From: Lentzea albida
GTDB lineage: Bacteria > Actinomycetota > Actinomycetes > Mycobacteriales > Pseudonocardiaceae
Assembly (NCBI RefSeq): GCF_900111005.1
Contig: NZ_FOFV01000027.1
Location: forward strand, 1-64,000
Reading direction: 5' to 3'
DNA: 64,000 nt
Shown here: one piece after another, positions 1 through 8,121 of the stretch
How the letters are laid out: every line of letters begins with the position of its first letter
How positions within the stretch are numbered: the first letter of the stretch is position 1
Program-made: the position numbers and the translations under genes
Notes under the pieces: model-generated
Databases searched by the model: none
The model's input: the letters and a program-made list of their open reading frames with translations, nothing else
Told to the model about the DNA's origin: nothing

Positions 1-335
1 TGTTCTTCACCACCCACGGCATCACCGTCGAACGAGTACTCACCGACAACGGCTCCTGCTACAAGTCCCGACTCTGGCGAGACACCCTCACCACAGCCGG
101 GATCACCCACAAACGCACCCGCCCCTACCGGCCGCAGACCAACGGCAAAGTCGAGCGGTTCAACCGCACACTGCTCGACGAATGGGCCTACCAACGGCCC
201 TACACCAGCAACACCGAACGCACCCAGGCCCTGGCAGACTTCCTGCACACCTACAACCACCACCGCAGCCACACCGCGCTCGGCGGCCACCCACCCATCA
301 GCCGAATCAACAACCCTGCGGGTCAATACAACTAG
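1..335 (+). mobile_element. IS481-family transposase, C-terminal part (cut by window edge)
   Basis: The frame is already open at base 3 and runs 110 codons to a TAG at 333-335. It encodes the C-terminal half of an rve-type integrase core. The second catalytic Asp lies in LTDNGS, and the Glu lies in the PQTNGKVERFNRTL block. The tail (YNHHRSHTALGGHPPISR) is the usual IS481 ending. The first Asp and the N-terminal helix-turn-helix would lie left of the window, so whether the transposase is intact cannot be judged. I did not find a convincing terminal inverted repeat just after the stop. Confidence 0.85.
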
Positions 336-658
336 CCGGTGATCATGAACGGCACCTGGGTCGCGCGGGACGGCATGGTCGCCGAGTTCGGCCGGCGCAC
401 CGACGCCGTTCCCGACTCCTCGGCAGTAGAGCACACCTCATGTGGCACGAGAACGCGTTGCGGCGTGGACCGAGTGCGCTGAGCCCTGATCGCCGTGTGC
501 GTTCGGTCAAGTCCGCTGAACTGCGGTTCGAATCGGTTGGGCGCAGTTCAGGTTCATTGAGGACGTCATGCCAGTGGTTGGCCGCACGCTCAGCGGCATG
601 AGAGGACATCGAGAGGGTGGTAACGACCGGGTGCCGCTCACGCGCGGTAGGAGTCGGC
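336..658. other. intergenic stretch without a supported gene
   Basis: About 320 bases between the transposase end and the next reverse-strand gene. Short open frames exist on both strands, but none has a recognisable protein, a ribosome site or consistent codon bias. It may be the edge of the insertion sequence plus disrupted host DNA. Confidence 0.4.
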
Positions 659-1051
659 TCAGCGTCCCTGCTTCGGCTGGGTGAACCACTCCGCAGCCCG
701 ACGAGCCAGTTCCTCGATCGACAGCCGTTTCGCCGGGAGAACCAGACCGTCGGGTCCCGCCAGGTTGATCAGAGCGTCCTCGGCCCTCATCCCGTCGTCC
801 CAGTTGAGGCATGACGGGCTCCAGCCACCGCGGATGCCGCGGCTGTCGAAGTCCAGGCGCAGGGTGTCCCGCACGGTGTCCCCTTCGATGAGATCGAGGG
901 AGACCAGGAGCCAGGGTGTGCCGTCGTCGTCGGCGTGCAGCCAGAACTCCAGTCCTGGCGCAAGCGCGTTCAGTGACGTTGCGAAGGTGAGTTCCGAGAC
1001 TGTCGGGTTGCCTTCGCGCTGTCCACCCCAGTCGATGTTCTCGGCGGTCAC
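659..1051 (-). CDS. hypothetical protein, 130 aa
   Basis: A 130-residue soluble protein starting at a GTG (MTAENIDWGG in translation), rich in acidic and aromatic residues, with no signal peptide or membrane segment. The middle (FWLHADDDGTPWLLVSLD) reads like a beta-rich small globular domain, and the end (SIEELARRAAEWFTQPKQ) is a helix. I do not recognise the family. Codon use matches real actinobacterial genes. Immunity-type or SMI1/DUF-type proteins look similar, but I cannot support a function. Confidence 0.6.
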   Translation of the reverse strand: MTAENIDWGGQREGNPTVSELTFATSLNALAPGLEFWLHADDDGTPWLLVSLDLIEGDTVRDTLRLDFDSRGIRGGWSPSCLNWDDGMRAEDALINLAGPDGLVLPAKRLSIEELARRAAEWFTQPKQGR

Positions 1052-1296
1052 CGGTCGACCCTAATATCCCGCTGGATCGAGTCCGCTCATCGGCATGAGC
1101 GCGCTCGAGCGGCATGAAAAGCGACGGCCATCGAATCCAGTACGTGCACTGCTCGACACGGTGATCGTCCGAACCTTGGTCCTGCTCGCGCCGCTGATGT
1201 CACTCGGGCACGTGAGCCTGCGGCTGTCGCGGCTCAGCCGTACGGTCAGGTCCGCGCCGATCGTCGGCCTGACCTATCCAGACGTGTTCCTCGGAC

Positions 1297-1609
1297 GTGG
1301 GTATCCGGCACGTTCCGGCCGGGCGGGACCTTGCCCGCCGGTCGGTGCCTTTGTTCCACGACTTCTTCACCCTGGTGCTCAAGGCCGAGTACGGGAAGGT
1401 CGATGCGGCGTTCGCCGACCTCACCGCCGCGACCGGCGCCTACGGGCCGCTGACCAAGACGGCCCAGGACCCCGAGTACGGCCCCGTGCCGGCGCCGGTG
1501 GCGCGGATGTGCGCGCTGACGTACTTCTGCACGGTCACCGGCGTCCACCGCGCCCCGGCTGGGGCACGAGGCCATCACCGAGGCCGTCCTGGCCGCCGCG
1601 GGTTACTGA
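1297..1609 (+). pseudogene. frameshifted remnant of an unidentified protein
   Basis: One frame gives a protein-like stretch (PLFHDFFTLVLKAEYGKVD through CALTYFCTVTGVHR, about 1345-1551). It then turns into low-quality sequence, while a neighbouring frame continues sensibly (PRLGHEAITEAVLAAAGY) to a TGA at 1607-1609. This pattern indicates a single-base frameshift near 1552. The upstream part also lacks a clear start, so the gene looks truncated at the 5' end too. The family is not recognised. Confidence 0.4.
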
Positions 1610-2292
1610 TTCAGCTGGTTTGCCGCGTACTCCGCCCGGTTCCACAGCGCGAAGTAGAGGACGTCGGTCCACCAGCTGAGGCCGATCGGGTTCTCGGTCC
1701 TGTCGTCACGCGTGTTGTCGAAGTCGTCGGTCAGCACGAGCCCGTGGAACGCGTCCAGCGGCGGCGCCGACCGCTCGGCCGCCGCGGCGGCGAGCACGGT
1801 CCCGGCCGCCGCCGCGTCGTCGGGAAGCGCGTCGATGGCCTCGCCCGCCGCCCGGCACAGGTCGAGGTGGCCCTCGATGAGCGCCCGCAGCTCGTCCTCG
1901 CCGCTCTCGATCATGGTGTCGAGCTCGATGGTCTCGAGCAGGACGTACTGGTCGCGGTGCGCGTCGAGGAACCGCTCCGCCTCGGCGAGCCCGGCGTGCA
2001 GGCCTTCGGCGTCGCTCACGGCGCGCACGGCGGCGGCGAACTTCGTCAGCCGCGCGAACCCGGCGTCGAACTCACCGCTGATGGCGTGCAGCGTGGTCCT
2101 GCTCTCCGGGGGCTCGCCGTCGAACCCGTCGGCGATCAGCGACGCGCACAGCCGGGGATCGCCGGACAGGAGCACCAGGAAGGAGAACGGGATGGCGTAG
2201 GGCCATTCCGACAACCCGGAGATCGTTTCCGGTCGGTCCTCATAGGACTCCGGCCGGTTTCCGATGCTGTACAGGTACGAACGGTTCGCCAT
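1603..2292 (-). CDS. DUF7822-like protein, 229 aa
   Basis: A soluble protein of 229 residues starting MANRSYLYSIGNRP, an N-terminus typical of a widespread uncharacterised bacterial family (DUF7822-like; family name from memory). It has no signal peptide or membrane segment. The body is alpha-helical and acidic (AEAERFLDAHRDQYVLLET). The C-terminus (GLSWWTDVLYFALWNRAEY) is aromatic and is probably part of the conserved fold. The stop overlaps the end of the frameshifted remnant on the other strand by a few bases. Function is unknown; it stands alone, not in an operon. Confidence 0.75.
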   Translation of the reverse strand: MANRSYLYSIGNRPESYEDRPETISGLSEWPYAIPFSFLVLLSGDPRLCASLIADGFDGEPPESRTTLHAISGEFDAGFARLTKFAAAVRAVSDAEGLHAGLAEAERFLDAHRDQYVLLETIELDTMIESGEDELRALIEGHLDLCRAAGEAIDALPDDAAAAGTVLAAAAAERSAPPLDAFHGLVLTDDFDNTRDDRTENPIGLSWWTDVLYFALWNRAEYAANQLNQ

Positions 2293-2459
2293 GACCGGAT
2301 CCTATGACGGGCCTGCGGCGGGGCTGGACCTGGCCGAGACAGATGGTCCGTTTCGGTTGCGGGTAGAGGCGGGCGTTCTCCGCTTCCCCCGCCCACAGGA
2401 GTTGGCCCTTGAGGCTGGCGGGCTCCATTGATCGAGTAGTCGGTATTCCACGGTGAATC

Positions 2460-2605
2460 TCACCGGCTGTGATCGCCGGGGCGTAGGTCTTCCAGACGCC
2501 ACCTGCGTCGGCCCAGATTCGGGTGACGTACTTGTTGTGGAAGCCGAGCGCGTCCGCGATCACGGGTGCCGGTGTCTGCAGGACGAGTTGGCGTAGCCTG
2601 GCCAC
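2460..2605 (-). pseudogene. remnant resembling an integrase C-terminal tail
   Basis: The stretch beginning MARLRQLVLQTPAPVIADALGF and continuing to VWKTYAPA resembles the C-terminal segment of actinobacterial integrase-like proteins, which carry a conserved (L/I)ADALG(Y/F) helix. The coding match ends abruptly and the rest of the frame is low-complexity. No start and no catalytic residues are present, so this is at best a fragment. Assignment is by resemblance only. Confidence 0.3.
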
Positions 2606-2703
2606 TCGGATGGCTGGTGGATGCCTATCCGAACATCACCCTGAACCGCAGTTCGATGACCCCAGCGCGCTCGGCGGCATGAGCGAGTGTTGTCGCAAGC
2701 GCG

Positions 2704-3123
2704 TCAGACGAGGTCCTCGAACGAGTCCTCACCCGGACGCCAGCACATCCATTGTTTGTCGGTGAACCCTTGCAGCGTCGCGATTTCGGGTCCCGCGAGT
2801 TCGGCGAGAGTCGGATGCAGTACGACACTGCCGTTGTCGAGCTCGATCCGCAGGCCGACCCCGGTGGCTTCCTCCGTGTGCACCACGGTTCCGGAGATCA
2901 GCGCACGCAGTGCATCCGCGTACTCCGCGAGACCGTTCGTGAACGTTCGGTTCGAGATCGTCACGGCAGGCATGACGTCGCAGGTTAGGACGGGCATGTC
3001 CTGCGTGGGGCCGTCGAAGTGCAACTGGACGTGGTCCATGACGAACTGCACGGAGTAAAGGCGGAACCCGACCAACCGGCCGAGCAGGTCGTTGGGTTCG
3101 TACCTGGCACTCTCGGCGACCAT
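2704..3123 (-). CDS. hypothetical protein, about 139 aa
   Basis: A small soluble protein (MVAESARYEPNDLLGRLVGF...) ending in the distinctive QWMCWRPGEDSFEDLV. Similar short proteins with a WMCWRPGE(D/E)SFE-like tail are common in actinobacteria and are uncharacterised. Mixed beta-strands dominate, and no signal peptide or membrane segment is seen. Two starts are possible: a GTG at 3126 and an ATG at 3123. I chose the ATG. No neighbour on the same strand is close enough to suggest an operon. Confidence 0.65.
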   Translation of the reverse strand: MVAESARYEPNDLLGRLVGFRLYSVQFVMDHVQLHFDGPTQDMPVLTCDVMPAVTISNRTFTNGLAEYADALRALISGTVVHTEEATGVGLRIELDNGSVVLHPTLAELAGPEIATLQGFTDKQWMCWRPGEDSFEDLV

Positions 3124-3250
3124 CACGTCATCATGTCAAACCCCAGTTCCTACGCCCGCCTATCGGCATGGGCGTGCGTCGACGAGTCCGGGTAACCCGC
3201 GCCAGGCATGCGGCGATTGCCTCACCGTGGAAGAGAGATCAGGACGTCCG

Positions 3251-4837
3251 GTGTACCGGGTTCTGTCCACCCGGACGGTGGTGTGGGCCGGGGTGGCGCT
3301 GGGCGCTCTCGGGGTGGCGGTGGCCGTGTGGCTGCTGTGGGCCTACGGGGGCGGATCACCGGCGGACACGGTGCGGTTGGCCGCGATCAGAACCGCGGGC
3401 ACGATCGTCGTGGGCACCGGGGGCGCGGCGGCGCTGTGGCTCGCCGCGCGTCGGCAGCAGAGCATGGAGATCGCGCTGCGGCAGAAGGATCTGGACCAGG
3501 AGCACCAGGAACGGGTCGCCGTGCTCACGCAGGACGACGCGGCCGAGCGACGGGTCACCGAGTTGTACACCAAGGCGGTGGAGCAGCTCGGGTCGGACAA
3601 GGCACCGGTGCGTCTGGGCGGGATGTACGCCCTGGAACGGTTGGCGCAGAACGTTCCGGGGCAGCGCCAGACCATCGTGCACGTGCTGTGCGCGTACCTG
3701 CGGATGCCCCTCCCGCAACCGGGCGACGACCCGGCGGAAAGCGCGCGCCAGGAGCAGGAGCGGCAGGTCCGGTCGACCGCGCAGCGCATCCTCGCCGCCC
3801 ACCTCGTGCCAGGGCGGGAGACGTTCTGGTCCGACATCGACCTGGACCTGACCGGCGCCGCCCTGCACGACCTGGACCTGTCGCTGTGCCACGCGCGCTC
3901 CGCGCTGTTCGGGAAGGCCCGGTTCACCGGTTTCGCCGCCTTCTGCGCCGCGCGTGTGGCTGACCAGGCCGTGTTCAGCGGCGCGGTGTTCGAGGACACC
4001 GCGGAGTTCGACGGCGCGCAGTTCTGCCGGGACGCGATGTTCGTCGGCACGGTGTTCGGCGGCAAAGCCCAGTTCACCCACGCGCATTTTGCCAGGGACG
4101 CGCGGTTCGACCACGCACGTTTCCTCGGTGAGACTTCTTTCGGCGGAGCCAAGTTCGCTTCGGCGGCGGTGTTCGCCGGTGCGCACTTCGACGGCACGGC
4201 GTGGTTCGACCGGCTCCACATCGCCGGGGACGCGAGATTCGAGCGGACGCGCTTCGGGTCGCATGTGACGTTCGAACTCGCGCGGCTGCACCAGAACGGG
4301 TTGTTCACCGAGGCACGGTTCGCCGCAGATGTCACTTTCAGGCGAGCGGAGGTCGTCGGTACCGCCATGTTCGGCGACAGCGTGTTCGAGGCATACACCG
4401 AGTTCGACGGCGCGCGCTTCGGGAGGGAGGTTCACTTCGGCGGCTTCCGCGTCCACGGTGGCGTGCCGTATGGCGGCGATCGTGGACTGGCCGGCGTGGA
4501 GCGAACCCGGTATCGCGGCCGTGGAATGGTGGGCAGTGGTGGCATGTCGTTCGGCAGCATGCGAAAACCAACCGCAAGCTTCGCACTCGAGCCGAGTTTC
4601 GAACGGACGCGGATACGAGCGGAGGCATCCGGACGATGCGTCCTGCCGAAAGGGGTGACCGTCGTCGAGCCGGCTCCGGACGACGAGTGGGCCGAGCTCG
4701 TCTGCGAGCGGAAACCCTCGAAAGGCGCCATCAAGCCCGACTCACCTCTCGCTGTCGTGGTGATCTCCGATGATCCGCCGAACTCGGACAGCAGCGCGAT
4801 CCCCAGTACGTACCTCGCGTGGCCCCCAGGACGCTGA
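3251..4837 (+). CDS. membrane-anchored pentapeptide-repeat protein
   Basis: About 528 residues. The N-terminus has two hydrophobic helices (around residues 7-28 and 40-60), then a charged helical stretch, then a long right-handed quadrilateral helix of pentapeptide repeats from about residue 190 to 410. A Phe or Ala recurs every five residues (ARFTGFAAF, AVFEDTAEF, AQFTHAHF). The F-rich repeat and N-terminal double helix are typical of actinobacterial membrane pentapeptide proteins, which have no agreed function. The start is uncertain: GTG 3251 follows an AGGA, and GTG 3227 is in the same frame. The last 100 residues leave the repeat and look less ordered. Confidence 0.75.
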   Translation: MYRVLSTRTVVWAGVALGALGVAVAVWLLWAYGGGSPADTVRLAAIRTAGTIVVGTGGAAALWLAARRQQSMEIALRQKDLDQEHQERVAVLTQDDAAERRVTELYTKAVEQLGSDKAPVRLGGMYALERLAQNVPGQRQTIVHVLCAYLRMPLPQPGDDPAESARQEQERQVRSTAQRILAAHLVPGRETFWSDIDLDLTGAALHDLDLSLCHARSALFGKARFTGFAAFCAARVADQAVFSGAVFEDTAEFDGAQFCRDAMFVGTVFGGKAQFTHAHFARDARFDHARFLGETSFGGAKFASAAVFAGAHFDGTAWFDRLHIAGDARFERTRFGSHVTFELARLHQNGLFTEARFAADVTFRRAEVVGTAMFGDSVFEAYTEFDGARFGREVHFGGFRVHGGVPYGGDRGLAGVERTRYRGRGMVGSGGMSFGSMRKPTASFALEPSFERTRIRAEASGRCVLPKGVTVVEPAPDDEWAELVCERKPSKGAIKPDSPLAVVVISDDPPNSDSSAIPSTYLAWPPGR

Positions 4838-4954
4838 ACGCTCACACCTACCGCCCTGCCGACGGCGTGACAGGACGTGCTCGGCCGATCTCGTACGGCT
4901 GCGGCCGGATCATTTCGGATGACCGTTCGACGTGCAGCAGCCACAATCGGCCGC

Positions 4955-6424
4955 ATGCTGAATCCGCCGCAGATCCGCGGCCGCCTGGGTGAGAGTGCCG
5001 CAGCGGCCTTCCAGGGCGACCGATTCGTCCTGGACGAGACCGCGTCCTGGCTCACCTCGGTGACCGCACGTGAGTTGCTGCGGATCGACCACGATGCTCG
5101 CCAGTTCCGTTACGAGGGGCCGGCGCTGGGACTGTCGGAGAGGTGGACGAGGGAGGTTCTGGCGAGTCCGGTGCCCGTTGTCGCGGTGCTGGCGAGCATG
5201 CACCCGGACGGATACGTGCGTGAACGCGCCGTTCGGTCGTTGGCCACCTCGCTCGATGCGTTGAGCGATCGCGCGCTGGCGGTCCGGGTCAGCGACCACG
5301 TCGTTGTGATCCGCGAGGTGGCTGTGCGTGAGGTGCTGCGACGACGGACGTTGGATCACGCCGACCGCGTGGTGCCGCTGTTGCACCGGATCGAGCAGCG
5401 CGGCCGGGGCTTCGAGGTCCTGGCGCTGTACCTGCGCGCGTTGATCACCGAGCACGGTGAGGCGAACGTCTGGGCTCGCTTGCGCATGTCCGCGGACCAC
5501 GACCTCCGGCGCGCCGCCTTCCGGCACAGCTTCGACTCCGGACTGCTCGGGCTGCCGGACGCGACCGTGCTGCTGCCCGCGGAGAGGGACCACGTGGTCC
5601 GTCGGCGGCTCATCGAGGTCATCGCCGACTCGGCGACTCCTGACGTCGTCGCCGAGGTGCTGCTACGAGACCGGTCCGCCGAGAGCCGCACGCTGGCCTT
5701 GGTGAAGCTGACGGCCGCGCAGCTCGACCCGGCCGACGTGGAGCGGCTCCTGCTCGACTCCTCCGTGCTCACCCGTCTGTGGGCTCGTCGCCGCTGGCAG
5801 GAGATGGGACGCGATCCCGCCGTCGTCTACGCCGCAACCGCGCGTTCCACCGCCACACCGGTTTTGCGCGCTCGCGCCTACACCGGTCTCGCCGAGACCG
5901 GCACCGCCATCGAACGTCAGGAGGTCGTCGCCCTCGTCGGCAGCGCGGAGCTTCCGCTGCGGAAGGTCGGCCTGTCTTTGCTGCGGGGCCGTGCCACCGC
6001 CGAGGACGTCCCGTTGCTGGTCCGGTCGGTGGCTGGTGACCACTCGCGAGTGGCCCGTCTGGCCGCCGAGGTCCTCATCAGCAACCCTGGGGTGTGGGCC
6101 CTCAGCGAACTGGCCCCGCTCAAGGCGGCCGAGGATCCGGAACTTCGCCGCCGGGCCTGGTGGATCCACCGCCGTCGCGGCGGGTGGGAAGCGGTCATCG
6201 CCGATCTCGAGCTCCTCCACGACCCCGACCCGCGGCTGGCCGGCATGGGCCGGCAGCGCGAGCTGCCGATGTACTCGCGGCCGACCGCCACGCAGCAGCG
6301 GCGCATCACGGAGCTGCTCTCCACCGCCCCGATCGAGCGCCACCACCGTCGCTTCATCGCGTTCGCTGCCGGACTTCCCGATCTGGCCGAGGCAAGCGGA
6401 CGAGACCACGCGCAGAGCGGATGA
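4955..6424 (+). CDS. HEAT-type repeat protein, 489 aa
   Basis: A long all-helical soluble protein (MLNPPQIRGRLGES at the start) made of tandem two-helix repeats such as HPDGYVRERAVRSLATSLDA and DHVVIREVAVREVLRRR. These are hallmarks of HEAT/ARM-like scaffolds that bind proteins or nucleic acid. No catalytic domain is visible. A more upstream in-frame ATG at 4877 gives an Ala/Arg-rich extension that looks non-native, so 4955 is preferred. Substrate and partner are unknown. Confidence 0.7.
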   Translation: MLNPPQIRGRLGESAAAAFQGDRFVLDETASWLTSVTARELLRIDHDARQFRYEGPALGLSERWTREVLASPVPVVAVLASMHPDGYVRERAVRSLATSLDALSDRALAVRVSDHVVVIREVAVREVLRRRTLDHADRVVPLLHRIEQRGRGFEVLALYLRALITEHGEANVWARLRMSADHDLRRAAFRHSFDSGLLGLPDATVLLPAERDHVVRRRLIEVIADSATPDVVAEVLLRDRSAESRTLALVKLTAAQLDPADVERLLLDSSVLTRLWARRRWQEMGRDPAVVYAATARSTATPVLRARAYTGLAETGTAIERQEVVALVGSAELPLRKVGLSLLRGRATAEDVPLLVRSVAGDHSRVARLAAEVLISNPGVWALSELAPLKAAEDPELRRRAWWIHRRRGGWEAVIADLELLHDPDPRLAGMGRQRELPMYSRPTATQQRRITELLSTAPIERHHRRFIAFAAGLPDLAEASGRDHAQSG

Positions 6425-6462
6425 GCCGGGTGACCATCACCGCGTCAACGGCGGCAGCGTGC

Positions 6463-6868
6463 TCACCGCGTCCGGGCCCGCCGACGCGCCGAGTCGAACA
6501 GGGCCGTGCGCAGTGACTCGAGCAACCACTCCTCGGCCTGGTCGAGCGACCACTGGTTGTCGTCGGTGAGGGTGAAGTAGGCGCTGTTGCAGAGGTGGAA
6601 CCACAACGTGTCGGTGGCCGACTCGGCGTCCATCCCGTCCCGCAGCGCGTTCAGCTCGTGCAGTCGGTGTGCGGTCAGGTGCAGACCGGTGCGCAGGCTG
6701 GGCGTGAGCGGAGCGCAACGCCTGCGCAGCCGCTGGTTCGTGGGGAGCGGTGTCGGTGACGACGCGCATCAGGGCTCGGGAGTTCTCGAAGCGGAGCCGC
6801 GTGGCACGGGTCACCGAGGGCACGGACGCGATCGTCGCGCTCGCCACCGAGGGCCCAGGAGCCGGCAC
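6463..6868 (-). pseudogene. TetR-family regulator remnant (C-terminal domain, frameshifted)
   Basis: Two reverse-strand pieces in different frames match one TetR-type ligand-binding domain. The upstream piece contains TRLRFENSRALMRVVTDTAPHEP, and the downstream piece contains LRTGLHLTAHRLHELNALRDG, NSAYFTLTDDNQWSLDQAEEWL and a stop at 6463-6465. The break lies near 6690. No DNA-binding helix-turn-helix is found upstream. The gene is therefore dead: 5'-truncated and frameshifted. Confidence 0.65.
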
Positions 6869-7150
6869 CGGCAGGTTCGTGTCGCGTGAGGGCGAGGTCG
6901 CCTGGTCCTGACCCGTTCCCGCCGGTCGGGGCGCGCGGTGGCCGCCTCGACCGGCTGTTCCGCGCGGCTGCGGGTGGGGATGTTCGAGACGCCGCAGAAA
7001 GGGGTATCAGCTCAGTTGCTCAACACCTCCGTCGAGCGTCGCGGAGGCTGGGACGACACTGGTCGGGCTGCGGACGAGATCGAGGAGACCGGCACGCCAG
7101 ACTCTCGTGCGTTCCGTCCCCGAAACTCGCGCATTGGAGAAGGCGACCGC

Positions 7151-7966
7151 ATGAACACCGCGCTGCTGGCCGGAATCGGAGCCGATCCGGCATTCCAGAC
7201 CACCGCCGCGCCCTACCTCGTCCTGGACACCGAACTGCGGATCCACGCCGCCAACACCGCGCACACGACGGCCACGCTCACCACGTTCGACGACCTCGTG
7301 GGCATCGGCCTGTTCGACGCCTTCCCGGACAACCCCGCCGACCCCGAAGCCGACGGGGTCGCCTCCCTGTCCGGCTCGCTCGAGCGGGTGCTGCACCGCG
7401 GCGGACGTCACGTCATGGGGCTGCAGCGCTACGACGTGCCCGCTCCCGGCGACCGGAACCGGTTCGTCCGGAAGGTCTGGGCACCGGTCAACACGCCACT
7501 GCGCGATGCCGACGGCCGGATCGCGGGCATCCTGCACCACGTCGAGGACGTCACCGACGTCGATCAGCTCCTGCTCGACGAACCCGAGCACCAGGCCCGC
7601 ACCGCGGACTGGTGGCACGCGCACCCGGAGCGGTTCACCCGGGCCCTGCTCGCGATGTCCCGCCTGGGTCAGGCCCACCACGCGGTGCTGCGCGAGAACC
7701 AGGACCTGCGCGAAGCCCTGCGCACCCGCGGGATCATCGAACAGGCCAAGGGCATTCTGATCGGGCAACGGGGCTGCAGTCCCGGCGACGCCTTCGCCAT
7801 CCTGGTCGAGTTGTCCCAGCACACCAACACCAAACTCCACGACGTCGCCCGCGCCCTCATCCGGGACACCCTCCAGCACGACCCCGGGCACCCGGCGTTC
7901 GAACCGCGACTCCTGGCCTCGTCCGCACCGTCACGGCATGAGCAGGACGGCATCCGTTTCCCCTGA
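7151..7966 (+). CDS. PAS-ANTAR regulator (RNA-binding antiterminator type)
   Basis: 271 residues. The N-terminal half (to about 150) is PAS-like sensor sequence (YLVLDTELRIHAANTAH...GILHHVEDVTDVDQL). The C-terminal part, about 185-245, is an ANTAR domain (RGIIEQAKGILIGQRGCSPGDAFAILVELSQ) with the conserved Ala, Gly and aromatic-spaced helices. ANTAR domains bind paired hairpins in nascent RNA and prevent termination. The ATG at 7151 has a GGAGAAGG ribosome site 8-15 bases upstream. It is monocistronic; the regulated transcript is not evident nearby. Confidence 0.85.
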   Translation: MNTALLAGIGADPAFQTTAAPYLVLDTELRIHAANTAHTTATLTTFDDLVGIGLFDAFPDNPADPEADGVASLSGSLERVLHRGGRHVMGLQRYDVPAPGDRNRFVRKVWAPVNTPLRDADGRIAGILHHVEDVTDVDQLLLDEPEHQARTADWWHAHPERFTRALLAMSRLGQAHHAVLRENQDLREALRTRGIIEQAKGILIGQRGCSPGDAFAILVELSQHTNTKLHDVARALIRDTLQHDPGHPAFEPRLLASSAPSRHEQDGIRFP

Positions 7967-8121
7967 AGGACAGGTGAGGTCGCAGGACGGCGCCGCGCCG
8001 GCCCTGCCGCATGTGCCGGTTCCGCCTGCGTCGTCGAACGCGACACCCGTCGTCTTCCCAGGCGGATTCGCACACCACTTGTCGATCGTCGTTCCTGTCG
8101 CCACCGGGACAGAATCCAACG

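Noticed and set aside
3092-3250. Earlier start for the pentapeptide-repeat protein at 3092
   Set aside because: The extra residues overlap the divergent gene at 2704-3123 and look unstructured; the GTG with an AGGA is better.
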